Part shown: piece after piece, positions 1-11,677 of the stretch
Layout of the letters: the number at the start of each line of letters is the position of its first letter
How positions within the stretch are numbered: position 1 is the first letter of the stretch
From: Podospora bellae-mahoneyi
Lineage: Eukaryota > Ascomycota > Sordariomycetes > Sordariales > Podosporaceae
Length of the DNA stretch: 64,000 nt
Direction: 5' to 3'
Assembly (NCBI RefSeq): GCF_035222275.1
Contig: NC_085884.1
Span: 1,612,001-1,676,000 of the forward strand
Notes under the pieces: generated by a model
Told to the model about the DNA's origin: nothing
Databases searched by the model: none
The model's input: the letters and a program-made list of their open reading frames with translations, nothing else
Program-made: the position numbers and the translations under genes

Positions 1-378
1 AGGAAACCAGGAGGCAGCCAATCAAGGCTGGCCAGAAGTGCTACGGCGCCAAGAGGCCTGAGCAGTCTGCAGGATGCAAGATGCTACGGGTGATCGAAGG
101 CATAGCACGATGAGCACTTCGCAGGATACAAAGTGCTAGGAGTGATCGGGGCCGTAGCAGGGCGAGCACCTCAGGGCCCCGAGGTCTATATATACGGAGG
201 AACTAGCTGGTATAGATAGACAGTTCCGCAGTATGTAATTTAAGCTTATATTCACGGTATTTAGTATTTATATTAAGATATCTTGTCGTATACTATTTAG
301 CTATACCGAATTAGGGTTATTTAGAAACAGCCTTCAATTAGTATCCCTTTCAGAGGTTTTAAATAGGGGTTCGTTATA
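1..378 (+). repeat. 5' LTR of the chromovirus fossil (left edge cut by window)
   Basis: It aligns without length change to 7093-7470. The outer part (U3) is well preserved and the part facing the element interior is RIP-eroded. It contains a TATA-like tatatata stretch near 187-196. A 52-base near-duplicate lies in U3, starting at about 69 and again at 121. The end is set by comparison with the solo LTR at 20366-20765, which ends in the same bases. Confidence 0.9.
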
Positions 379-3300
379 CGTTATATACTTACTTTAACTC
401 TATTATAGATAAGTTAAAGACGTCTTTTCACTACTATAGCCGGACCTAAAAACGTTTAGATAAAAGGCGTCCCGCCTAACCTAAGTAATGAGGGACCTAC
501 TACTACTAATATTTAACTTACTATAGAGTAAATAATATAGCGTTTTAAGGAACTTAAAGATAAGGCTTAGTAAATTCGAAAGTAAATTATTATTATATTA
601 ACCTTACCTAAAGTAATACCTAAATTCCTAACACTAAAGCGCTATAAAAGAGGAAAGGTAAAGCTTAAAAGGTTTTTAATTTAATTTAAAACCTATTTTC
701 GTTAATACTTAAATTAATTTATTAACGAAAAGTCGAAAATTATTTTCGCGGCTATTAAATTTAAAGATAGGACTCTCGTGTAGTTTAAGCTTATCTTTAA
801 TAATTATTATAAGGAAAAACCGTCCGATTAAGAAAAAATTACTATAAAATATTTCGAGAACTACTATATTTTTAAAACTAAGCTTAAAAAGGTATTTAGG
901 AAATATAATAAAGTAAAATACGCGTAAGAAAGGCTTATAAACCTACGTTAAATATATTTAATAATTAATTATATAACTTTATTTAAAATTAATAATTTAC
1001 GTAATATTATTAATAATAAAGGATTAATATAGCTTTTCTATAATAACCTTAAGGAAAAGGTAAAGGATAAGTTATATAAAGAGTCGAGGCCTAATACTAT
1101 TAATAAATATATCGCTATAGCTATACGGATCGACGATCGATAATTCTAGCGTTATACGGAGAAAAAGGGTAATAATAAAGGTTATTATAGTAATAAAAGG
1201 TACTTTAATAATAACCGCTTTAACGATAAATATAAAAAATAATACTTTAATATTAGTTATTCTGGTACTATATATTTAAGATTAATAAATATCGATACTA
1301 TATAATAGTAAAGGCTATAAGGCCGGGGCTAAAATAGAAATAACCTTAAGTATTTTAATTATAGTAAAGTAAAATATTTTAAAAAAAATTATTAAGTACT
1401 TAAGTAATTTAATTAAAAAAAAAAATCGTTATAATTATTATATCGAAAGGACCGAAAGTTATAAAGGTAGTAACTATCGGGTATTAATAAAGCGGATCGA
1501 TAGAATTAAAGGAAAATTCTAATTAATATATCGAATAAAAGGAAGTAAAGTTCTAGGAATTACGGAAAGTAATAAAAAGGCTAAAGGTAAAGTATAAGGA
1601 AAAAAATCTTTAAATATAAATATTATAAAATTAATTAATATAGATTATTATAGAAATTATTATAAAAATTATTAAAGGTAATAGTTTTACGTAAAAACCT
1701 ACTAAATAAATAATACTAAAAAGGTAGTACGGTAAGTATAGATTTACTATCTTATAGGATATATCGTGGCTTATAAAGCTCGTATATAAGAGCTAAAAAG
1801 AATATTAAAAAAGTAAAAAGGTTATTAATATTGGAATTATAAAAATATTAAAAGATATATTAATACCTATATAATATATATCCTATAAGGGAAATACGGT
1901 ATAACTTTATTTTAAATATCCGGAATATTGGAAAGTACTTTAGTTTTAATATATTATATATAAATATATAAAATATTATTAAAGTAAATTACTATATAGT
2001 TATTAACCGGTATATAAAGTAAGGAAGGAAAATAAATTATAATTAATTAAAAAAACTATAATTAAATAAAAAAAAGCTTAATAGGAGGACCTAAACGACT
2101 ATCTTTTATAGAAGGTTTAAAACCCGATTAAACTAAAAAATAGCCTTTAAATTATATAAATTATATTAAAATATATAAAATATTATACTAAATATATAAA
2201 AGGTTAAAATATAAACGATAATATATATTTTTTAAAAAAAATAATATTAAAATAATATTTAAGTTTAAACTATATTATATATTTATAGGAGAAAGTTAAA
2301 CGATATTATTAAAATAAAACGCGTAAGATTAAATAAAAGAACTATTATCGGATAAAAATACGAGAAAGTACTAAGGAAGTAAAAGATAGAAAGTAAGAAG
2401 AAATTAAGTAGGTATAATTAAAAAACTTTATATTATTAATTAACCTAAAGTAAGAAAACGTTTTTAAATAATATAACCGTTTAAAAAACGATTCGCGGCC
2501 TTTCGCGAGAGTTATTAACCTTTAACGAATTACGAATAGTATTTTCGAAAATATTAATATAAAATAAAAATATAAAATAATAATTTAAAGTTTATTAGTA
2601 AAGTCGTTACTATATAGGGAAGAAATAAAAGAAATAAATGCCTTTAAATTATTATATAATAAAAAAATCTTTAAATAATAATATTAATAAATAAAAGTAC
2701 GGAGACAAATTTAATTTCGTTATAGTTTATATATTAAGCCCGGATACTATAAAAGAAAAAAAAAATAGATCGTTATATAAGAACTATTTTATACATAAAA
2801 AGTCTATAGGAAGATACTACCCCTAAATATTATAGTCGAAGGAAAAATAATTTTAATTATATTCGATATTATAAATATAGAACCCTCGAAAAATATAATT
2901 CTAAAGTAATTATAGTATAAAAACTATAATCTAAATATCGATTAGAAGGATAGTAATTACTTACGACTAAAAGAACTTTAAAAATATTTAATTAACGATG
3001 GGAGATTAGAAATACGTACGGAGTAAAGTATAAAATAAATACCCTCCACGGTACTACTGTAAGGAGCCTAAAAAATAATAATATACTTTATCGATATAGG
3101 CGGTAAGATCGAGGAAATAAAGTTAATAATATTAATAAAGATATCGGAGGTTAATAAATATATTTATTATAATAACGTAGAAAAGGATAAAAAAAAAGTA
3201 ATACCGATAAAATATCGAGGATACTTAACTTTTATAGTTAAGTATTTAAAGGGGCTTTTAAAGTAAAGGCCGTAAAATTATAAAATTAAATTAAAAAAAA

Positions 3301-6167
3301 GAGTTAAATTATAGTTATTTAAAGTATATTATATTAATAATAAGTAAAGTAAAGAATTATAAAAGTATTTAAACGAGAATTTAAAGAAAAGATATATTAA
3401 AGAGTTTATATCGCTAATAGGATATCCTATTTTCTTTATATTAAAAAAAGATAATAGCTTACGACTATATATAGATTACCGGTAGTTAAATAACGAAACA
3501 ATAAAAAATAATTATCCGTTACCGTTAATATCTAGATTATAAAGTTAATTAGTCGGGGTACAATACTTTATACGCTTAAATATACCTATTAAGTACGCCT
3601 ATATATAGATTAAAGAAAGAAATAAATAGAAAATAGCGTTTCGTACGCCCTATAGTTATTTCGAGTATTTTATAATACTATTTAGGCTAATTAATACGCC
3701 CGCGACGTTCTAATTTCTTATTAACTATACGATACAGAAATACCTCGATAAAATAGTAATATACTATCTTAACGATATTCTTATTTATTTACGTATTTTA
3801 AAGGAATATAAGCGGTATATATAAAAAATATTCGACGCGCTATATAGAACCGGACTTTTAATTAATAAAAAAAAAATAAGTTTTACGTATAAAAAATAAT
3901 ATATTTAAGATACTTAATATCGTTAAGTAAGGTTTATATAGAACTTAAAAAAATTATAGTAGTTAAAGACTAACTTACGCTATAATTATAAATATATATT
4001 AAAGAATTTTTAAAGTTTATAAATTTTTACCGGATATTTATTCGAAAGTACGTAAGTATTATAAAGCTTTTTAATTACTTAACTAAGAAAAACGTAAAGT
4101 TCCGGTAAAAGTAAGAAAAAAAATAAACCTTTTAGGAGCTAAAAGAAATTATTTTAAAAGACCTAGTATTTAAACTATTAAACCTTAATCGACTATTTAA
4201 AGTCGAAATAAATATATTAAATTATATAATCGGTAAGTAATTAAGATAGAGAGATAACGATAGTAAATTATATTTAATAATTTTCTTTTCGAAAAAGCTT
4301 AAGGAAATATATTAAAACTATTTAATTTATAATAAAAAACTATTTATTATTATTAAAACGTTTAAAAAGTAAAGGCTATATTTTAATAGTATTAAATATA
4401 AAATATAGGTTTATACGGATTATAAGAATCTACGGTACTTTATTATTACGAAGGTCCTTAATATATAGTAAATACGATAATTAAAGTTTCTTTCGGAATT
4501 TAACTTTTAAATTAATTATAAAAAGGGATCGGAAAACGCTAGAGTAAACGTACTTAACCGGCGTACCGACTACTATAAAAATATACTTAAGGAGTTACTA
4601 TTATTACTTAAAGAGGCGTTTAATAATATTTTTAAGTATTTACTATAGCCGTAAATAAAGTATTATATAATATATTAAAAAAAAATTACTTTTAATAAAT
4701 ACTAAAGGAAGTTAAGTACTAATATTATAAAATAATATTAGTAAGAAAAACTAAAGCTATAGGGCATTTAAAAAAATAATTAAAAAAAGCTATAGTATAA
4801 GAATCGGGCGTACGTAAAGCTAGGTGATCGGACGATACTAATTATAGATATTTACGTATCGAAGCTCGGAGGATATATAGATATTATTAAAACTATAAAA
4901 AAAATTAAATAATATTTTAATTAGCCGAGGATTAAGGACGACGTTAAGGAAATTATTTAATTATATTATATATACGAGAAAATAAAGATTATAAAGTATA
5001 AACTTTACGGTTTTTTAAAGCTATTATTAATAGCGGAATAGTTATAGAGTTTAATTATTATAAACTTTATTATTAAATTACTAAAGTTTAAAAATATAAT
5101 AACCGGTATTAAGTATAATAATATATTAATAATAGTCGATAAGCTTACTAAATAAATATATTTTTTATTATATAAGGAAATTTAATCGGTAAAGTAATTA
5201 ACGGACGTAATATTATAGTATATTATAGTAATATATATATAGCTAAAGGAGTTTATTATAAATCGCGATATTAAATTTATATCGAAGTTTTAAAAAGTAT
5301 TAATAACGAAGTTAAGGATAATAAATAAAGTATTATCGGCCTATTATCTTTAAATAAATAGTTAAACGGAGCGGTTTAATTAAATTATAGAATAATACCT
5401 ACGGAATTATATTAATTTCGAATAAAACGATTAAGTTAAACTACTATTTATAATATAGTTAGCGTATAATATATCGTTAACGAAAACTACGAAAATTATA
5501 TTTTTTTTTATAAATTTTAATTACGAAATAAATTTACAGTAAAAACCTACGGTTAAAGTACCTAAAGCTAAAATTAAAGTAAATAAAATATATATACTTT
5601 ATAATAAACTTAAATAAAAATTAAAATTTATAAAGGAAAGGATATAGAAATACTATAATATTAAAAGGCTCGAGGGACCTCGCTTTAAAGAAAAAAATAT
5701 AATATTCCTTTCCGTACGTAATTTACGTATTAAAAAACCTAATAAGAAGCTAGACTATAAGTAAGTAGGCCCGTTTAAGGTTAAAAGGAAGATATCGGAA
5801 ACGGTATTCGAACTGGAGTTACCCCGTACGATACGTCTACGGTTATATACCTTTTATATCTTACTTTTAGAGCCTGCATTACTAATAAGTAAGGCTAATA
5901 TATAGGCCGTAGCGGAGGACGAAGAAAAAGAGTACGATATAGAAAAAATATTAAATTTACGGTTTAATAGAAATTAATTAAAGTATTTAGTTAATTAATT
6001 AAAATATCCGGTTATAAATAATTTATAGGAGCTATAGGTATATTTTAATTACTTAAATAAACTAAAAGAATTTTATTAATAATATTTAAACCGATTAAGA
6101 CTTAGAAAAGTAAAATAAATTTAAGTTTAAAAGGACTTTATTAAGTGCTTTTAAACTTAAAAAAACT

Positions 6168-6235
6168 TTAATAAGATTCGAACTTATACCTCCGGTAAAA
6201 TAATCGGCGTGCTATACGCTATATTACGAGGTTAG
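6168..6235 (-). other. tRNA-like sequence inside the chromovirus 3' region
   Basis: On the minus strand a stretch resembles the body of a tRNA: a D-arm-like part, an anticodon-arm-like part, an AGGT variable loop, then a T-arm with the canonical loop TTCGAAT flanked by a 5-bp stem. The acceptor-stem halves do not pair, so this is not a working tRNA. It could be a captured tRNA, a tRNA-derived SINE or chance. It is RIP-eroded like its surroundings, so it was there when the element was mutated. Confidence 0.35.
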
Positions 6236-7092
6236 AAAGTATAAAAAGGACTAAATATAAGTAACGTTACGCGCTTTAATTACTTTAGAAAGTAAAAGGC
6301 GTATCGCTAAGGGTATTTTACGTAGTTAGGAAAGAAAGACCGGCTATACCGGGATTAAAGGAAAGGTTAGTAAACTAGTCGAGGCTTAAAGTAAAATCTA
6401 AGAAAAAGAAGGCCGAGGCAGGAATAATAGTAAAAGAAGAGATAACGGAGGTACCCGCTACCGGCGGGCTATACGGGGTAATAAGCCGCGCGGAAGACTC
6501 TCTCTCTTCCTTTTTAAAGAAACGAGATTCGCAATAAAAGGTAGTAAAGGCTCGTACCTCGAAAGTACGTAATTATACCTCGAGGCGGAGGAGCTTATTT
6601 AAGGTAGCTTGCTTTTTAGCGTCTAGGCGCTCTTTCTCCTTAATAAGAGGACGGATTATAGGGTTAGCGGGGAAGCGTACGGTAGCCTAGGAGAGGACTT
6701 ACGATTTACGCTATAAATATTATAGTAGGAGCGACTCGACTTAATATACGGGAGGTATCGGTCGTATCGAAAGGAAATTATATATTTAAGGTTATTCTCT
6801 TTACAATAGGTATACTCGGGTATAATAAGGCCGAACTTCTTAAGGAAAAGTACTTAATCGCGGCGACGGTCGGTACTTATACGAGCGGGTTTCTTTATAC
6901 GGTTAAATATAACGGTAGGATAAAAGAGGAGGGAAACTCACTGTAGGGGTACTGCAGGAAAAGGAGGATTAAGGACTATTTTAGGAATATAGTTATTAGG
7001 GCATCGACCTGGGAGGAGGGGCATATATTATAGTTAACCTAACGGCAGGCCGCGTAATATATAGGGCGCGGGACGTTCCCAGCTAATTATTA

Positions 7093-7470
7093 AGGAAACT
7101 AGGAGGCAGCTAATTAAGGCTGGCCAGAAGTGCTACGGCGCCAAGAGGCCTGAGCAGTCTGCAGGATACAAGATACTACGGGTGATCGAAGGCATAGTAC
7201 GATAAGCACTTCGCAGGATGCAAAGTGCTAGGAGTGATCGGGGCCGTAGCAGGGCAAGCACCTCAGGGCCCCGAGGTCTATATATACGGAGGAACTGGCT
7301 GGTATAGATAGACAGTTCCGCAGTATACAATTCAAGCTTGTATTCACGGTATCTAGTGTTTACATTGAGACATCTTGTCGTATACTGTTTAGCTGTACCG
7401 AACTAGGGTTATTCAGAAGCAGCCTTTAACCAGTATCCCTTTCAGAGGTTCTGGATAGGGGTTCGTCATA
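7093..7470 (+). repeat. 3' LTR of the chromovirus fossil
   Basis: Direct repeat of 1-378. The true start probably lies up to about 25 bases upstream, because the partner copy is cut by the window. Here the erosion is mostly in the half facing the element interior, the mirror image of the 5' LTR. The distal half is nearly intact and closely matches the solo LTR downstream of its TATA-like box. Confidence 0.88.
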
Positions 7471-8222
7471 CTATTATATATACGTAACGCGCCCCCTATT
7501 AATAAACTTTAAGTATATAATTTCGTTAAATACTAACTATAATTCCGTATACGTTTTACGCGTAAATATAATTACTAAAGGGTTAAGTGCGAGGATCTGA
7601 AAGTTATTACCAAGTAATTTATACTTATACGGAATATTAAAGCTAAGTACGGTATTATAAATAACGATATTTATAACTTTAATGAGATTAGGTTTATAAT
7701 AAATATTATTTTTATAAGTATAGTAATTATAACCTCGACTTTAATATTAAATACTATAAATTAATTTATTAAAGGTACGATAATTATAATATACTAAGTA
7801 GCCTTTTTATAGGTAAAAGTTTCTTCGCTCCGTAAAACTAATAAGGTACTAAGTAAGCGCCGGAAAGTTAAAAAAATACGTATGTAGTTCGGAGGATTAC
7901 TTACTATATAAGATATATAGAATCTACTAGACTAGAAGGCCGTAGGTAGGGAGGTAGTGGAAGAAATATAGCCGGATGGCAGTAGTGTAGGGGGGGCTCG
8001 TACGACGGTTCGGTGCTATGGTATGTGCGGCAAGCCTGGCTATAACGCGCGCACTTGCCAGGAGGCTAGGGAATCATCTGATTCAACCGTTTCTGATATA
8101 ATTGTAGTTACTTCCTAATGTTATTGCGGTATAATTGAGGATAGTTGTTATAGGGTAGTGGAGACTGTACGACTCGCTTATATGTACGACTCGCTTATAT
8201 GTACGACTCGCTTATAACATAC
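7471..8222 (+). mobile_element. Fot1/pogo-like DNA transposon remnant
   Basis: The C-terminus of a Fot1/pogo (Tc1/mariner superfamily) transposase is readable at 7972-8118. It has a zinc-knuckle-like CGKPGYNARTC (codons from 8026) followed by an acidic tail and a TAA stop at 8116. Upstream, around 7650-7760, an AT-rich relic resembles the first DDE-domain block of the family. The usual catalytic region between that block and the C-terminal part is missing, so there is a large internal deletion of roughly 200 codons. The N-terminal part is absent where the chromovirus 3' LTR begins, suggesting the LTR element landed in it. The right end holds a 17-base tandem repeat. The terminal inverted repeats are not resolved. 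Confidence 0.7.
8166..8216 (+). repeat. 17-bp tandem repeat, three perfect copies
   Basis: The unit tgtacgactcgcttata occurs three times head to tail with no mismatch (8166-8182, 8183-8199, 8200-8216). It lies 48 bases past the stop codon of the Fot1-like transposase remnant, so it is probably part of the transposon's subterminal region. It is not RIP-eroded. Confidence 0.9.
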
Positions 8223-9392
8223 GTTATCCACGGCGGTCGAGAAGAGAAAAGCAATGTATCTAGTAACTAGAACAGTGGGTGATTTGAGCATTATATCCTA
8301 AAATAAAGATTAAGCATATGATGGATGACATGTGGTATCCTGCCGTGACAATGTCAGTAGCAAAACACAAAGATTAGTTGGGTAACTAGGCTCAACACCA
8401 AACGGCCTGTAGAAAGGAGCTTTGGGAAGAGGTCCCGTACCATCATATTGGAGTGTAGGGAACTGAATAAAACCTGGACACAAATACCAATAGATTTAAG
8501 GTTTTTTTTCAAGTATGGCTTTTATATAAATATTTTTGGGTAGACCTCACAAGCATCACAGGCACCACAACCACCACAATCATCACGAACATCACATACT
8601 AATCAACATCATATATAAACAGAATCAAAGAGTATCATAGCAACAGGGTATCTCCCTAATGTATTTATACTCCCATCGATACTCCTCATACACTTCAACC
8701 TTTTCCTTCCCTCCCGTCTATCCCACACCCAATCAATCACTCCTCAAAATATAGCTTCCGCCTGCAAAAACACCAAACCGCCCCTCATCCCCTTAATGTT
8801 GTTGCCTGCTGCCTGCTCAACATACAACTTGAACAACACCACACAACCCCCTCCCCCCCTCTCCCCTCGCTACCAAGAATAAAAACTTGAAGAATTAAGA
8901 TATACACAATAGTAATAGTACAAGACTATTATCTCAAAGTAGAATCAGAAAGGAAGAACTGAACAGAAAAAGAAACCAGCTGTGAACAAAATTGGGCCGC
9001 CCCGGGAAAAAAAAAAGGTCGAATAGAAGAACACCGGGGCCGCGAAAGAAAAAGAAGCGAACAGGTGAGGTAGCGGTGGCTCCATCATACGCCAGCTCCA
9101 AGGTATAGATGCCTGATGCTTTGACGGAAAAAGAATAAGAAAAAAGAAAAAAAGACAAACGCTGCCTCTGGGTAAACAAGGTTGAGGAAGGTGTTCGATA
9201 CCCGCATTGTTTCATGACTGCGTTGGAAGTGTATGTTGTTGGGTTGGCGTATAAAGGGCTGCAAATATATGTACGTTGGTCTTTGCTTCGCCTTGTTGTA
9301 GTGTACCCGGTCGTGAAAAAAGTGTCGTCTCTGTCTCATATGTACTGCCCACATGCCCAGAAAGAAAAGGAAATAAAGGCCGTGGTCACAGA
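8223..9392. other. Intergenic, no gene seen
   Basis: GC recovers here to host level. It holds a CAC/ACA-rich stretch near 8555-8610 and purine-rich runs near 9000-9160. The right end is probably the 3' UTR of the TBC gene. The short open frames here have no recognisable content. Confidence 0.6.
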
Positions 9393-11677
9393 TCAGGTTT
9401 TGCCAGCATCCCTGACGGCCCGCATCCACCTCTCCTCTTCACCGTTGCCGCCAACAACACGAGGTGCCTTTTGTTCTGATGAAAGGTTCAGCGTGGCCTG
9501 GACGTCCGCCATGTTCTTAGCACTGAGGAGCGTCATCTCATTTCTGAGGAGATAAGCCACGCCGGCACGGATCATGATGGCATCGCCTTCAAAGACATAA
9601 ACATCCCATAGCCGAGTGGCCTCATCCAAGGCGAGCTGGCGGGTGAAAAGGGAGGTGAAGATTTCGGAAAGGTAAGCATCCGGGCTGTGGTCAGGGAGGT
9701 TCGTCAGATGGTCGCAGAGGTTGGGTGCCTTCTGGGCCAGAGTCTGCAGCAGCAGGTTGTAGGCAGACGACTTGGCCCCGGCGTCAGATGCATAAAAGCT
9801 GAGTGGCAGGCCCCGGTTAAGGACGTTGGCAAGTGCAATGAAGGCATCGACTGGGGTTGGGAGGTTGAGAAGCAAAAGTGCCGCGATGGTCTGTTTTGTG
9901 GTTAGCATGAGCCAAAAAGAACAAGAACCGGTAAGCAACTCACGTTACACCCAGACACGTAGCCAATGTCACTGCGGTACATGGAATAAGCCTTCAACAC
10001 ATCGACCAAGCTCTGGTTGAGCGGGCCTCCAGGCTGGAAGATGCGAAGGTCTGGCCATGTTCGGTCCTGGACGTCCCTTCTGATCAACTCAAACCAGCCA
10101 ACAGCACGGGCATCTTCCATGCTGGCATGTCCAGACTTTGTCTTTGCTTCGGCGTCACGGGCACGGCTCAATGCAGCGTCAAAAGATGTCTTGGTCAGGC
10201 CCAAATCATTGCCAATCGCCCTGGTCCATACGGCTCCTCGACTCCGTGGTGCGATTCCTCGCCACCACATATCCCTCGTCCTGCGCTCGCGAACAGCCTC
10301 GTTCCACCGGGGCACAATATCACGTTCCCAAATCGCCATCATGCTGTTTGCTGCGATATCACGGCACTCTGAGCGAACACGCTTCGCATCTTCCCGACGC
10401 CTCTCGGCCTCCTGGCTTTGGGCCATCATCTTCTGGTACTCCTTCAGGTGCCTGCGCTCCTCGGCAGGATCCTTGGGGGGAAGCCAAGATGGGCGGGTGC
10501 GGGACAAGACGGCCTCTTTTTCTTTGGAAATGGGTAATGGATCAATCATGATGTTGGATTTGCGGAGAGGGGGCAGTTCGGCAAATGCGGATTTGACTCT
10601 GGGCTTCGCATCCGTCTCGGAAAGCCTTCTGGGGGTAGGCATCGAGCCTGTGCTAGACCGTTGAGCTCTGTGCTCCAAATCCTCGGCATGCTCCTCAAGC
10701 TTCTCTGTGAGGGCCTTGGCGTCGGGGTTCAGGTCGTTCAAAACCGAGTTCCAGCTCTTGGATCTCGTTGCCACAGGGCTCGTCACCCTGCTGGAGGCGG
10801 CGGAACTGAGCGTGGAGAGGGCAGATTCGGATTTCCACATGGGGGATCGGAGGCAGCCTTGGGCCACGGCAACCGGAGGTGTACCATTTCCGACACTGCG
10901 CACTCTCTCCTTTGGAGTTCGCTCTGGGGATGGCGTTTTTGACGAGGGCTGGCTTTTGGTGCGCTCACTGGGCGGCCTGGGCGAAAGGGGAACGTTGTCC
11001 AGAACAAGGCCGTCGGGAATGTCGTCTCCGTCATCCTCGTCGCACTCCAGCTCGAGTTCCATGGCCGACTTGCGCTCTCGGTTGGACTGCCAGCTGCTTC
11101 GTCGTGGCTTCGGAGCAAGGTTGGTGTCTCGTGGGGCGAATGTGAGCCCACCTGGACTAGGGCTTCTGTGCCGCGCAGACAAGCTCAAAGCAGGACGCAG
11201 AGCGAGGTTGCGCATTGGCAGTGGGCTAGTTTGCGGTTCCGGCAAAGGCCCAAGGCTGTTCACGCGGCCATTGACAGCTCGCAGGCTAGAGCTCTGCAGT
11301 GGAGCGATACTAGGGCGCGATTTGACCGAAGAGGCGGAATCCCGCTTTGAGCGTGTCCTGGAGGATTCGCGAGAGCTCTGGAGTCGTGGCGTAGAAGCCG
11401 ACATGGGCCGCTTCGTAACAAATCGCGAATCGTAGGGATTTGTTATGCTCTTGGGGTCGGATAACCGTCGAGGATCGATTTGGCCGTCATCGAGCCCAAT
11501 TTCTTCAAAGTGACTAACATCGGCAAGCACACTGCAGTCGTCCGAGGCAACGGAGCTGAGGGAGGAGGATTTCGAGGATTTGGAGGCCGTCATGCCCGGA
11601 GGCGAACCTGGACCGGGCAGGACGGCATCATGAACGGGACTCTCATAGATCATCATCTTGGCATGATCCACCAACAA
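9393..11677 (-). CDS. TBC (Rab-GAP) domain protein, TBC1D12/14-like
   Basis: Exons are 11677-9944 and 9890-9393, giving 743 aa. The intron of 53 bases has donor GTGAGT, branch GCTAAC and acceptor CAG. Residues 1 to about 400 are Ser/Pro/Arg-rich and look disordered. From about 400 there is a charged helical stretch, then a TBC domain starting near WWRGIAP (471) and running to about 735. TBC proteins speed GTP hydrolysis by Rab GTPases in membrane traffic. The intron falls just after YVSGCN, and the next exon continues with TIAALLLLN as in the family. Oddly, the glutamine finger (normally YxQ) reads Y573-V-S575. The arginine-finger motif, normally IxxDxxR, has one extra residue (I532 to R539). 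The start is the first Met of the frame. The next Mets at residues 8 and 9 are also possible. Confidence 0.88.

Larger units (their letters stand above)
1..7470 (+). mobile_element. Ty3/gypsy chromovirus LTR retrotransposon, RIP-eroded fossil
   Basis: Two direct repeats of identical visible length bound this AT-rich block, and the left one is cut by the window edge. Between them are faint relics in the order expected for a Ty3/gypsy element: a gag-like region with a zinc-knuckle trace (about 1.2-1.4 kb), reverse transcriptase (about 3.3-3.8 kb), RNase H (about 4.1-4.5 kb), integrase (about 4.8-5.8 kb) and a chromodomain-like trace near 6.0 kb, which points to the chromovirus clade. The interior is very rich in TpA and poor in CpA/TpG, the signature of RIP. 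It is broken many times over and has no usable frame. RIP prevents dating by LTR divergence. The segment from about 6.3 kb to 7.09 kb is richer in GC and not assigned. Confidence 0.9.
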
